From positions 496,001 through 560,000 of the forward strand of contig CAVWUA010000006.1 in the NCBI GenBank assembly GCA_963758025.1: a DNA stretch of 64,000 nt, in the 5' to 3' direction. The notes beneath the pieces are model-generated. The model saw only the letters and a program-made list of their open reading frames with translations, did no database searches and was not told where the DNA came from. The position numbers and the translations under genes were made by a program. This document shows positions 54,669 through 63,975 of this stretch, in pieces. Source of the stretch: CAVWUA01 sp963758025 (lineage in GTDB: Bacteria > Planctomycetota > Planctomycetia > Isosphaerales > Isosphaeraceae). The first letter of the stretch is position 1, and each line of letters opens with the position of its first letter.

Positions 54669-56663
54669 TCACTGGTCGCCGCGACGGAACATCTTACGTA
54701 GCAAGCTCTCGCGCTTCGCCGGTGGCTCGGGATCGAGCCCTGTCCGCTCGACGGACTCGTCGGTTTTCGGGGCCGGGTTCCCGGTCGCGGAGGGGGCCGG
54801 CGTCGCGGGCAGGGGGTCGGGTTTGGCCGTCTGGCCCTCGCCGATATTTCGGAAAAGGCGGTTCATGAGGGGAACGCGCCGGGGCTTCTCCGGCACCTCG
54901 GCCCGGGTCTGCTGGACCTCCGCGTCGGTCTTGGTGGCGTCCACGCCGGCAATCTGGGCCTGGTCGTAGGTACGATCCGGGCTGGGCATGGCGTCCTGAA
55001 CGAGCGGACCGGGGAGGTTCTTCTGGCGCTCGGCGGCCTCCAGGACGGTGAGGATCTGCGGGTACTGGGCACCGAGGTTCGCCGCCTGGCGGATCACCTC
55101 GCCGAGGGCCAGGGGGCTATTCACCCGGACGTCGGCCATCCCGGATCGGCTCGCGCCGATCCGCTGGATCTCGATCGTCTCGTCGTTCAGGGCGGCGTTC
55201 AGGAGGATCGGCCCCGCCCCGCCGAGCACGGCGGGCGTGAGCAGCTTCTGATCGCGCCCGAAGACGACGATCTCCGCCCGGCGGTTCCGCGAGACGTGGA
55301 CCATGGGAGGGCCGTCGCAATCGACGATGTACAGCTCGAACGGATCATCGGGCCTGGGGCGTGCCCGGCGTCGGGTCGAGCCGAACCGCAGGGCCATGCC
55401 GTCGTCCGACGACGGCGGGGGTTCGGGGGCGTCGAGCACCGGCACGCGACCGAGGGCCGGGTGGAACGGGTCGAGCGTACGCAGGGCGTTGAACGCGCCG
55501 TAGCGGACCTCGGGGTCGGCCTGGGCCATCATCTCCTGGAGCCGCAGGATCGACGCCGACTGGTCCATCGCCGCCAGGGCGGCGAAGGCATGGGCGCGGA
55601 ACTCCGGCGTCTGGATGGCGGACTCGACCAGAACGTCCACGCCCGAGGCGTCGTTCAGATAGGCCAGAGCCTCCGCCGCGAAGAACCGGACCTGGGCGTT
55701 CGGGCTGGCCAGGCCCGCCTTGAGGGTTTCGATCGCGTTGCGGCCGACGCCTTCGAGCTTCAGGGCCGCGACCCCGGCGGTCTTCGGGTCGAGCAGCTCC
55801 TTGCTCCAGGTCTCCATGCGGCGGCTGGTCAGCTCCGGCACGTTGCTGACGATCGGCAGGTGCTGGATCACCTGGAAGTAGCGGGCCTGGTTCTGGTGGT
55901 AGATCGACGGGACGTTCAGGACGAGGTACTCGTCCGTCTTGGCCTCGGCCATTCCCTCCTGGTTGACCCCCTTGCGCATGTGGAAACGCTGGTTGATGAC
56001 CTTCTGGAGCAGGGCCGACGTGAAGGCGCTGCGGCGGCGGTCCTTGATGACCAGCGTGTAGGGCATGTCCTTGCGGGCGTGGGCACCCCCCAGGACGCGG
56101 CCGACGGTCAGGTCGTCGGGCTTCTCGGCCGTGCCGGTCATGACCGGCCCGCCGACCTCGGCGAGGACCTGGCCTTCCAGGGGCTGCCCGTTGACGAAGC
56201 CGACGACCGATAGCTCGCACATCATCAGCCAGCCTCCTTCGAGGCTCTGCGTCGTGCTATTGGGCGTTTGCTCCAGGGTCACGTCCCAGCGATCCGAGGT
56301 CGAGACCCCGACCGGGATGGTCCCCCGGACGATCACCAGCGACGTGGACGGGTCGGCCAGCATGGCGTTCGGGTTCTCGACGCTCGCCTTGCGCATCTCG
56401 TCGAGCAGCTTGGCCCGGTACACCGAGGGCTCCGGGTCGGACCCCGTGCCGTTCAGGCCGACGACCAGGCCGACCCCCTCGACCCGGATATTATCCTCGA
56501 CTCGGACGTACGCCAGCTCGGCGATCGTCTCATCGGCCTTCAACGGGATGTCGGGCTTCTTGAACGGGTCCCGCTTCTTCTCGAACGGTCCGGCCCCGAG
56601 CAGACTCAGGACCGTGATCCCGATTCCCAGGGCGCGGACGTGCCTCGGGTCGATACGGCGCAT
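54669..56663 (-). CDS. FlgI-like P-ring-domain protein with HEAT repeats
   Basis: 664 residues, intact. After an N-terminal hydrophobic leader (ALGIGITVLSLLGAGP) comes ELAYVRVEDNIRVEGVGLVV followed by GLNGTGSDP, closely resembling the FlgI opening (xGYGLVVGLNGTGDS). FlgI-like strands continue to about residue 260 (TSLVIVRGTIPVGVSTSDRW, DMPYTLVIKDRRRSAFTSAL). Residues about 300-400 are HEAT-type helical pairs (NAQVRFFAAEALAYLNDASG, DPEVRYGAFNALRTLDPFHP). A second beta-rich region (DPFELYIVDCDGPPMVHVSR) and a Pro-rich tail follow. No other flagellar genes are present, so an envelope ring or scaffold is suggested instead. Confidence 0.75.
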   Translation of the reverse strand: MRRIDPRHVRALGIGITVLSLLGAGPFEKKRDPFKKPDIPLKADETIAELAYVRVEDNIRVEGVGLVVGLNGTGSDPEPSVYRAKLLDEMRKASVENPNAMLADPSTSLVIVRGTIPVGVSTSDRWDVTLEQTPNSTTQSLEGGWLMMCELSVVGFVNGQPLEGQVLAEVGGPVMTGTAEKPDDLTVGRVLGGAHARKDMPYTLVIKDRRRSAFTSALLQKVINQRFHMRKGVNQEGMAEAKTDEYLVLNVPSIYHQNQARYFQVIQHLPIVSNVPELTSRRMETWSKELLDPKTAGVAALKLEGVGRNAIETLKAGLASPNAQVRFFAAEALAYLNDASGVDVLVESAIQTPEFRAHAFAALAAMDQSASILRLQEMMAQADPEVRYGAFNALRTLDPFHPALGRVPVLDAPEPPPSSDDGMALRFGSTRRRARPRPDDPFELYIVDCDGPPMVHVSRNRRAEIVVFGRDQKLLTPAVLGGAGPILLNAALNDETIEIQRIGASRSGMADVRVNSPLALGEVIRQAANLGAQYPQILTVLEAAERQKNLPGPLVQDAMPSPDRTYDQAQIAGVDATKTDAEVQQTRAEVPEKPRRVPLMNRLFRNIGEGQTAKPDPLPATPAPSATGNPAPKTDESVERTGLDPEPPAKRESLLRKMFRRGDQ

Positions 56664-57331
56664 TACGAGGGCCTCCTAGCCGCACGCGGGGAAGACGTGC
56701 AGGACATCCCCGCGCCCATTCCGAGAACCGGTATGGGGCATTCATCCCGTCACGATCGGTCCGACCCACCTCCTTGTGGGAACGGAGTGTCGCGATAACC
56801 CCTCTCGGTCGACGTGCGAGGAGCCTGCGACGGCGGGACTTTACGGTCTCGCCGAAATTCGGTCAAGTCCGGTTCGCATCCATCCGGTACCCCCGTTCGC
56901 CGAGGAGATCACGACGCGGGCCTCGTCCGTCGAGCCGGAGCGAAACCGACCCACCCCGAGCCAGAGGGACTCGGATCGCTCGCGATTCTTTTGAAAAATT
57001 GGTGCGGCCCCTGTCCCAGATGGGTAAAGATGGCGTACCCTTCGAAGAGATTGCGAAATTACAAGCGTGCCTCACTGCGTTCCGCCCGAGATCTCACATT
57101 CGGGAGGTTCCCGCAGCGATGTCCGCTCCCGTTTCCCCGATTCGCGGGAGGTGCCCCGTCGGAAGGAACCCGAGGGACGAACACGTTATAACACCTGATA
57201 TATCGGTTACTAATGTTGGCTCGGGGGCCTGCTGTGACCGTTTCCAGAGTCGGAGACGTCGCCGGGAAAAAATTTGCGATTTCGGGATCTTTTGGGTTTC
57301 TCACTTTCACGCCATGACGTATAGTTCGGCC
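56664..57331. other. 668-bp divergent intergenic region
   Basis: It lies between the FlgI-like gene (-) and the XRE regulator (+). Frames crossing it on either strand lack domains and codon bias. An AT-rich patch at about 57180-57310 precedes the XRE gene and probably holds its promoter. Confidence 0.4.
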
Positions 57332-57775
57332 ATGAGATACGAAGAAAAGCTTCGCAAGGAAATGCTGCTCAAGGGCTTCAACCAGCAGAAGCTCGCGCGT
57401 GCGTCCGGGGTGAGTGACTCGGAAATCTCGCGGATTTTGAGCGGCAAATCCTTGCCGGGTCTGGATAACGCTCTGAAACTGGCCAGGGCCGTGGACAGTT
57501 CGCTCGACTACCTGGCCGACGACTCTCTGCGGACCGACCCGTTGCGACAACGGGAGACGTCTTCCAGAGAGGCGGAGGTGCTGGAACTGGCCGATGAGAT
57601 CGGGCATCGCGAGGCGGCGCAATTGCTGATGGCGGCCCGGCTTCTGGGGTTCGACGTGGCGATGCGGCGGCTCCTGAACGCCGAGCGGCCGGTGATCGAG
57701 GTTGGCGATAACCCGCACGCGACTCCCGCGTCGAACCACTCGTCCAACCCGAAACCGCGGGCCAACTCAGCCTGA
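57332..57775 (+). CDS. XRE-family HTH transcriptional regulator
   Basis: 147 residues. MRYEEKLRKEMLLKGFNQQK, LARASGVSDSEISRILSGKS and LPGLDNALKLARAVDSSLDY form a complete XRE/Cro HTH with the canonical Q and S contacts. The C-terminal part (DEIGHREAAQLLMAARLLG) is a helical dimerisation or sensing segment. The ATG at 57332 is preferred; 57314 is in frame. It converges with the SGNH hydrolase, stops overlapping by nine bases. Target unknown. Confidence 0.85.
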   Translation: MRYEEKLRKEMLLKGFNQQKLARASGVSDSEISRILSGKSLPGLDNALKLARAVDSSLDYLADDSLRTDPLRQRETSSREAEVLELADEIGHREAAQLLMAARLLGFDVAMRRLLNAERPVIEVGDNPHATPASNHSSNPKPRANSA

Positions 57776-59093
57776 GTCGTGGGTCGAGTCCGCGTACAAC
57801 TGGTCGAGCAGGCGCTCTTCTTTCAGGATCAGGGTCAGACGCTCACCGACGAGCCGTCCCCACAGGGCACAGCCTTCTGGGGAGAGGTGGTGGTCGTTGA
57901 ATTCCAGGTTGTACAGCGGCGCGTGATTGGTGGGCCGGCCCTCGCGGAGAGACTTGTTGATCAGGCGGAGGTCCTCGTTCGTGAACCCTTCGAGTGGATC
58001 GAAGTAACGCATTCCACCACTTTGATAAATCCGGGAAACCTGGCCGGGGAAGACCGACAGGTTGCGATGCCCCAGCAGCATGTCGTTTCCGGGCATCGGC
58101 ACGAGCAGGTAAAGGGCCTCATGCGCCCGGCAGAACTGGCTGATCCGGTCCAGCCAGTATTTCGTCTCGGCCCAGTTCGCCGGCTTGCTCATGTCGCCGA
58201 AATCATTGCCACAAATGCTGATCACGACGAAGTGAGGCTCGAACCGCTCGAAATACTCCTGGAGCGTGTAGAAGTATTGCTCGGGTGAGTAGCCGAGATG
58301 GCCGGTATTGAGAATCGACACCGGCACGCCCATGGACTCTTGCAGCGCGCGCTGGAGGCACATCGGCGGCGTCTGATCGTCACCGACAAGGAGCCCCTGC
58401 ATCAAGGAATCCCCGAGAACCAGACCGCGCAACGGCGCGTTCCGGTCGGGTTCCGGTCCCCGGCAGCCCCAGGAGTTCGTGTGCTGCACCGACCGTGGCA
58501 CGACGGTTCCCCCGGCGGCGATGCCCGCCGCGCGGGCTTCGGCCGTGTCGGGAATCTCGAACATGGTCGGCGCGTTGTACAGGCTCAGACCGACCAGCCA
58601 GACCGACCGTGTATCCGGCAAGAGCCGGTACGACCGGCCGTGATCATCCCGCTCGAAGACCGCCGAGGAGAGCGCGAGCGTCCAGTCGAAGTTGCCGCAG
58701 CGGATCACGGCCGATTCCGGGTCCATGCGGGCGACCTTCAGCAAGCGCCGCAGCTCCGGCCCGCCGTTCGTCGCGGCCTCGGCCAGGTAATGGCGGGTCA
58801 GTTGCTCTCCCCGGCGTCTCAGGAGGCGATGCTCGGCCTCGATTTCGGGCCGGGTGGGAGGGACGCCGATGCTCCACTCGATCCCCCGGTGAGACCTGCC
58901 TCACGGCGCTCCGGGAGAAAAATCGTCCCGAGCGTGTGCCGCCGAGCAGAACCAGGACGAGGAACGACGTCGTGACGACGATTCCGCGTCGGAACATGCG
59001 ATCCCGCCGCTCCATCCGTTGCTGGAACGGCAGGACCTGTTGCACCTGTGGTTTTTTGGGGGGGAAGGGTCGGAGAAACGGTCGTCGCAACAT
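57767..59093 (-). CDS. Membrane-anchored SGNH/GDSL-type hydrolase (frameshifted)
   Basis: About 440 residues. An N-terminal membrane helix (GIVVTTSFLVLVLLGG) precedes an extracytoplasmic domain. GLVLGDSLMQGLLVGDDQ is SGNH block I with the catalytic Ser, NTGHLGYSPEQYFYTL carries the block II Gly, VVISICGNDFGDMS the block III Asn, and NDHHLSPEGCALWG the block V Asp/His dyad. Such enzymes are esterases or O-acetyl transferases acting on polysaccharides. A frame change lies near 58888 in a GGGGG run. It follows rpoN by 60 bp in the same direction. Confidence 0.82.
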
Positions 59094-59153
59094 GAGGGCG
59101 TGATGGCCTCGACGAAGAACGTGACGGCATCACGAGGGGGTCGTCGGTTTCGC

Positions 59154-60611
59154 TCAGAACTGCTTGCGTTGGCGGCTGGAGGGGATCAGCAGCGCCTTAC
59201 GGTACTTGGTAACAGTACGGCGGGCCACTGGGAAGCCGTGCTTGTTCAGCTCCTCGACGATCTCCTCGTCGGAAAGGGGGTTCTGCTTGTCCTCCTTGGC
59301 GATGATCTCCAGGAGTTTCTGCTTGATCGTGTCCCAGGCGACCTCCTCGCCGTCGGCCGTGGTGGTGCCGCCGCCGAAGAACCGCTTCAGGGAATAGATG
59401 CCGCGTGGGGTCTGCACCCACTTGTCATCGACGGCCCGGCTGACCGTGGTGACGTGGACGCCGACCCGATCGGCGATCTGCTGCATTTTGAGCGGCTCGA
59501 TCGCCTCGGGGCCTTTGTCCAGAAAGCTCTTCTGGTGCTCGATAATCGCGCGGGCGACCTTCAATAAGGTATTACGCCGTTGTTCGATCGACTCGATCAA
59601 CCAGCGGGCCGACTGGATCTTTTTCTGAATGAACTCGCGAGCGGCGGGGTCCGCCTGCTTGTTCTTCAGGAGTTTCTGATAGAGACGCGAGATCGCCAGT
59701 TGCGGCGTGTGTTCGTCCAGCAGGCGGACCTGGTACTCGCCATGCTCGTCTGGCTCGACCAGGAGGTCGGGCAGCACGTATTGTGCATTGTCCGGGGTGT
59801 ACCGGGAGGCGGGGCGGGGGTCGAGCCGCCGCAGGTGTTCCATCGCCTCCTTGATCGTGTCGATGGAGATGCCCGTCTTCTTCTCGATGGCGGGCAGGCG
59901 GTTCTGCTGGAGGTCGTCCAGGTGGTTCGAGATCAGGACGTGCAGCACGTCGCGGCAAGGGGTTTCCGGCGTCAGTTGCAAGAGCAAGCACTCGCGGAGG
60001 TCTCGCGCGCCGATACCCGGCGGGTCGAGTTTCTGGACCAGACTCAGCGCCTTCTCGGCCTGATCCATCAGGGCATCACCACCGAAGTCGCGCATGACCT
60101 CGGACAGGTCCATGTTCAGGAAGCCGTGGTCGTCGAGGTTGTGGATGATGTACTCGGCCAGAGCGCGAACGGTCGGATCGCAGTCGAGAAAACTGAGCTG
60201 CTCGGTCAGGTCGTCATGCAGCGAGCGGGGCCGCGATGCCATGTTCTGCATGGCGTCATGTTTGCGGTCGGCCTCTTCGCTCAGGGCCGCGCGGCTGGGG
60301 CGATGGCTCTCGGCGTAATTGTCCGCCCAGCCATCGAGACCTTCCAGGCCTGTCAGATCGAACTCCGATTCGGTCGATTCCGAGTCCGAATCCTGCCCAT
60401 CGTCGCTCGGAGCGGGAGTTTCCTCGTTCTCCGACTCTGGCGCGGTAGATTCGCGCAAATCGACCAGGACCGGATTCTCGATCAATTCCTGATCGATCCG
60501 CTCCTGAAGCGCCATCAGGGGCAGTTGCAGGATCTCCATCGACTGGATCATGCGGGGGGCCATACGGAGCCGCATATCGGTCCGCATTTGCTGCGAGGTG
60601 TCGAGACGCAT
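59154..60611 (-). CDS. rpoN: RNA polymerase sigma-54 factor
   Basis: 485 residues from the ATG at 60611 (MRLDTSQQMRTDMRLRMAPR). Region I is Gln/Leu-rich (MIQSMEILQLPLMALQERID), region II is acidic (ETPAPSDDGQDSDSE), the core-binding region follows, and the HTH plus C-terminal RpoN box (ARRTVTKYRKALLIPSSRQR) contact the -24 element. The sequence is intact. A sigma-70-like promoter lies about 110 bp upstream of the ATG. The degenerate NtrC-like protein at 39022 lacks the residues needed to activate this factor. Confidence 0.93.
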   Translation of the reverse strand: MRLDTSQQMRTDMRLRMAPRMIQSMEILQLPLMALQERIDQELIENPVLVDLRESTAPESENEETPAPSDDGQDSDSESTESEFDLTGLEGLDGWADNYAESHRPSRAALSEEADRKHDAMQNMASRPRSLHDDLTEQLSFLDCDPTVRALAEYIIHNLDDHGFLNMDLSEVMRDFGGDALMDQAEKALSLVQKLDPPGIGARDLRECLLLQLTPETPCRDVLHVLISNHLDDLQQNRLPAIEKKTGISIDTIKEAMEHLRRLDPRPASRYTPDNAQYVLPDLLVEPDEHGEYQVRLLDEHTPQLAISRLYQKLLKNKQADPAAREFIQKKIQSARWLIESIEQRRNTLLKVARAIIEHQKSFLDKGPEAIEPLKMQQIADRVGVHVTTVSRAVDDKWVQTPRGIYSLKRFFGGGTTTADGEEVAWDTIKQKLLEIIAKEDKQNPLSDEEIVEELNKHGFPVARRTVTKYRKALLIPSSRQRKQF

Positions 60612-60726
60612 GGTCCGTTGTTCCGTCGCGGGAGGAGCGATTGTTTGCGGGTTTTTGGTACCGATCCCGGATCGGGTCCGGGGACCCGAGGTGCGTTCCG
60701 AACACCTCGAGGTCAGGCCGCTGCCC

Positions 60727-60753
60727 ATTGTAGCAAAATTGGTACCGTGTGAA
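60727..60753 (-). promoter_or_regulatory. Candidate sigma-70 promoter of rpoN
   Basis: On the minus strand TTCACA (60748-60753) and TACAAT (60727-60732) are 15 bp apart, a slightly short spacer. The predicted start gives a leader of about 110 nt before the rpoN ATG. Confidence 0.4.
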
Positions 60754-60777
60754 GCCCCCTAAAACAGAAAATATCGG

Positions 60778-61395
60778 TCAGAAGGCGTGTCGCCCTTGAA
60801 AGGCATCGGCGAGCATCTCTTTGTTGGCGAATTCCAGGGCGCCGCCGGAGGCCAGGCCACGGGCAAGCCGGGTGATCGGCACGCCCGTCTCGGCCAGGCG
60901 GTTGGCGACGAGCAGGGCGGTGCCATCCCCTTCGAGCGTCGGGTTCGTGGCCAGGATGATCTCGCGCACGTCGCCGGACTGGGCACGCGCCAGGAGCGCA
61001 TCGAGGGTCAACTGATCGGGGCCGACCCCTTGAAGCGGGGCGAGCCGGCCGAGCAGCACGTGATAGACCCCATGGTACGTTCCGGCCCGCTCCAGCGCCA
61101 GCAGGTCGCGCGGTTGCTCGACGACGCAGACCAGCCCCGGATCGCGCTTCGGATCGCGGCAGACGGCGCAGAGCGGCTCCTCCGCCTCGGTCAGATGGAA
61201 GCACGTCCGGCAGTGTCGAATGCGGTCCTTGGCTACCTGGATGGCCTCGGCCAGGGCCAGGGCCTCCTCGGGCGGGCACTTCAGGATGTGGTGGGCCAGG
61301 CGTTCGGCGCTCTTGGCCCCGATCCCCGGTAGCCTGCCAAACGCCTCGACCAGCCGATCCAGTGGGTTGGACATCGGAGCTTTATTTGGATTCAT
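60778..61395 (-). CDS. recR: Recombination protein RecR
   Basis: 205 residues. The HhH region is LVEAFGRLPGIGAKSAERLA, the C4 zinc finger is CRTCFHLTEAEEPLCAVC, and the Toprim domain spans VCVVEQPRDLLALERAG, HVLLGRLAPLQGVGPDQL and EIILATNPTLEGDGTALLVA. RecR works with RecF/RecO in loading RecA on gapped DNA. The first ATG at 61395 is used; 61374 (MSNPLDRL) is in frame. It follows ybaB and dnaX in the classic order. Confidence 0.95.
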   Translation of the reverse strand: MNPNKAPMSNPLDRLVEAFGRLPGIGAKSAERLAHHILKCPPEEALALAEAIQVAKDRIRHCRTCFHLTEAEEPLCAVCRDPKRDPGLVCVVEQPRDLLALERAGTYHGVYHVLLGRLAPLQGVGPDQLTLDALLARAQSGDVREIILATNPTLEGDGTALLVANRLAETGVPITRLARGLASGGALEFANKEMLADAFQGRHAF

Positions 61396-61422
61396 CGGTC
61401 CTTCGAGGGCCAGTACTCACGC

Positions 61423-61768
61423 TCATTGACCTTGCCCGAGCAGCCCGGTCAGCCCTCCCAGCGGCAGCCCACCGGCCATCGACTGAAGCGACTGGGCGGC
61501 GGCCTCGCGGGCCTTGCGTCATGCCTTGATTCACGGCAGCCGTGACCAGGTCTTCGAGCAGTTCGGCGTCGCCGTCGGCCAGGAGCTTCGGGTCGATCCG
61601 CACGGACAGCAACTCCAGCCTTCCGTTGACCTTGGCCGTGACCACCCCGCCGCCGGAGCTGCCCTCGACCTGCACCTGTCCCAGGCTCTCGGTGGCTTTC
61701 TCGACCTGTTCGCGGATTTTCCCCGCGTTGCGCATCAGGTCAGACAGATTTCCCAGGTTATTGAACAC
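61423..61768 (-). CDS. ybaB: YbaB/EbfC-family nucleoid-associated protein (frameshifted)
   Basis: About 113 residues: MFNNLGNLSDLMRNAGKIRE, GGGVVTAKVNGRLELLSVRI, DPKLLADGDAELLEDLVTAA, then, after a frame change near 61520, EAAAQSLQSMAGGLPLGGLT and the stop at 61423. A small dimeric DNA-binding protein that coats the nucleoid; the gene lies between dnaX and recR in many bacteria. Confidence 0.92.
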
Positions 61769-61887
61769 GGTAAGTCAATCCCTTCTCGATGGTCCGGCGA
61801 GGATCTGGACAAAGCGGATGTCGCGCGGGAGGCTCCAACGACCCGGCTCTCCGAGGCTATATGAGACGGTTCTTTTGTTTCTTTGTC

Positions 61888-61951
61888 GAGGTGGGCATCG
61901 CCCACCTGATCCCGAGGAAACTTGGCCAGAGAGGTGGGCGATGACCCACCC
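61888..61951. repeat. Dispersed repeat B, copy 2 (inverted)
   Basis: GAGGTGGGCATCGCCCACCT, GATC, then CTTGGCCAGAGAGGTGGGCG: the reverse complement of 34868-34923 in the same block order. It lies in the gap between ybaB and dnaX, so it is probably transcribed within that operon. Confidence 0.7.
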
Positions 61952-61986
61952 AACAACTGTCACAAAGGGCCGTCTCGTCCACCCTC

Positions 61987-63793
61987 TCAGGAATCGGGCC
62001 CGCCTTCCTCGACGTCGATGCGGAGGCGGCGGGCCTCGAACAGTTCGGTGATCTGCTGAACCCAGGGGTCGGCCGTCAGCTCGTCGGCCGCGCGTGCCGA
62101 AGGGGACGGGACGGGCTCGGCGGGGGGGGCTTCGTCCGTCGTGTTCCGCTCGAACCGGACCCGCACGGCTTTCCCGAGCAGGGCCATCAGCCCCGCCTCG
62201 ACCGTCGCGCGGGCCTCCGGCGTATCGCACTGATCAGCAACCCAATTGTATCCCGCCGGCAGCGCGATGACCAGCAGGTTCGGCGGCTGCAAGGCGGACG
62301 GCCGGACCCGGCTCAGGTGGACCCCCAGCCGCGGCCCGAGCTTCGCCGGCAGGTCATCCCAGACGGAGAGCACGGTTTCCAGAGCCAGGGCAGGGGGGGA
62401 CTCCGGCGCCGGGGTCGGACTCGGGCCGTTCGTCGAGGGCTGGGAGCGTGGAGCCTGGGAAACCGGCGGGCCGTTCGTCGCCGGGGCGGGGGCCGACGCC
62501 TCAGCGGGGGTTACTTTTTTTTTTGGGGTGGGCGGAGCCTCGCCCGATTCCAGGGCCGAGAGCCGGCCGACCAGCTCGCCCAGTTCGGTCAGGTCCTCCA
62601 GACGGGCGACGCGGCAGAAGGCTAGCTCGACCAGGAGCCGTCCGTGCGGACTGCCCCGGAGCCGGGCGCGGGTCTCGGCCAGGATCTGCATGGCCGCCAT
62701 CACCGAGTCGAGCGGCCAGCGCCCGGCGATCGCCTTCAGCCGGTCACGCTCACCGGGAGCGACCGCCAGGTGCTCGACCGTCGCGCCGGCCGATTCGATC
62801 ATCACGTCGCGGAGGAACTCCAGGACCCCGTTCAGCAGTTCGACCGGCTGCACGCCCGATCCGGCCGCGTCGTTGAGCAACTGCAAGGCGCGGGCCGCGT
62901 CGTGGTCGGCCAGGGCCTCGATCAGGTCGAACACGCGGTCGTCGGGGGCGATTCCCAGGGCCTGGTGGACCATCTCGGTCGTGAGCGTCTTGCCGCCAAA
63001 GGAAAGCAGTTGCTCCAGCAGGGACTGCGCATCGCGCATCGAACCGGAAGCCCGCCGCGCGACGGCACGCAGGGCGTCGGACTCGACCGCGATCCCCTCC
63101 CGCTCGCAGATGTCGGCCAGCGTGGCGACGATCTGGTCGGGGGCGATCCCGGCGAAGTCGAACCGCTGGCAACGCGACAGGACGGTGATCGGGATCTTGT
63201 TCGGCTCGGTCGTGGCGAAGAAGAACTTGACGTGCTCGGGCGGCTCCTCCAGCGTCTTCAACAAGGCGTTGAAGGCCCCGGTCGAGAGCATGTGGACCTC
63301 GTCGATGTAGTAGATCTTGAACCGGGCGCGGCTGGGCCGCAGGCCGGCGTTCTGCCGAAGCTCGCGGACGGCCTCGACGCCGTTGTTGCTGGCCCCGTCG
63401 ATCTCGATGACATCGACGTCCTGCCCGGTGCTGATCGCCCGGCAGATGTCGCACTCGTTGCAGGGTTCGGTCGGTCGGCCCGTGCACGCAGTTCAGGCAC
63501 TTGGCGAAGATCCGGGCGATCGACGTCTTGCCGACGCCCCGGGTGCCGCTGAACAGGTAGGCGTGGGTCACGCGGTTCAGGCGGATCGCGTTGCGCAGGG
63601 CCTGAACGACGTGATCCTGACCGACCACGTCCTCGAATCGTTGGGGCCGGTAGCGCCGAGCGACGACGGTGTAGCCGCTCGGCTCATCGGCGGCAGGCCG
63701 TCGTCGGGTCGCTCCGTCGCGCGTCGGCCCCAGTTGGCTTGGTCCGGGCCACGTCTCGCTCCGTCGGTTCGTGGGGGAGAGGACAGAGGACAC
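61987..63793 (-). CDS. dnaX: DNA polymerase III tau/gamma subunit (frameshifted; A10 slippage candidate)
   Basis: About 602 residues. VVARRYRPQRFEDVVGQDHV, Walker A FSGTRGVGKTSIARIFAK, the zinc-module cysteines after LNCVHGPT, IDEVHMLSTGAFNALLKTLE and ATTEPNKIPITVLSRCQRFD (sensor I) define the clamp-loader ATPase; domain III follows. A Pro-rich linker and domain IV/V tail (about 430-602) form tau. A frame change near 63475 sits at a repeated ACCG and looks like an error. The start is uncertain: GTG 63793 avoids overlap with the SRP RNA. An A10 run (62515-62524) separates gamma from tau. Confidence 0.92.
62515..62524 (-). promoter_or_regulatory. A10 run in dnaX, candidate slippage site
   Basis: On the coding strand the codons read CCA AAA AAA AAA GTA ACC. 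With nine A the next codon is TAA; with eleven A the frame reads AGT AAC CCC CGC TGA. Either slip stops within five codons, giving a protein of about 425 residues, the size of gamma. Confidence 0.6.
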
Positions 63794-63845
63794 CGCGTCC
63801 GGCTCGTCCTCAACGTCGGCCGCTCGCGGCGGTTGGTTGGGGGAA

Positions 63846-63975
63846 GGAGCCTGGGAGAGCCGGGGAGGCGCTCCCGAGCACATGATGGCGATGCTTATGG
63901 CTGCTGCGTTCCCGCCCTGACCAGGTTCGCAAGCCACCATTGCCCGGGTCCCCCCCGGCTCACCCAGACCCCCGC
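63846..63975 (-). ncRNA. ffs: Signal recognition particle RNA (4.5S type)
   Basis: On the minus strand the conserved domain IV reads CCTGGTCAGGGCGGGAACGC followed by AGCAGCC, with the GGAA tetraloop and the asymmetric CAG/AGCAG loop bound by Ffh. The ends pair: GGGTCTGGGTGAGCCGGGG with CCCCGGCTCTCCCAGGCTCC, 17-18 bp with G-U pairs. About 128 nt without an Alu domain. It lies about 50 bp upstream of dnaX, the order scr-dnaX-ybaB-recR known in other phyla. Confidence 0.93.

Noticed and set aside
54669..56663. Evidence of a flagellum from the FlgI-like protein
   Set aside because: No other flagellar gene is in the window, and the protein has HEAT repeats not found in FlgI; only a related domain is claimed.
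63465..63480. Frame change early in dnaX as a programmed site
   Set aside because: It lies before the conserved ATPase motifs, so both products would be non-functional; a repeated ACCG suggests a sequence error. The A10 run downstream is the credible regulatory site.
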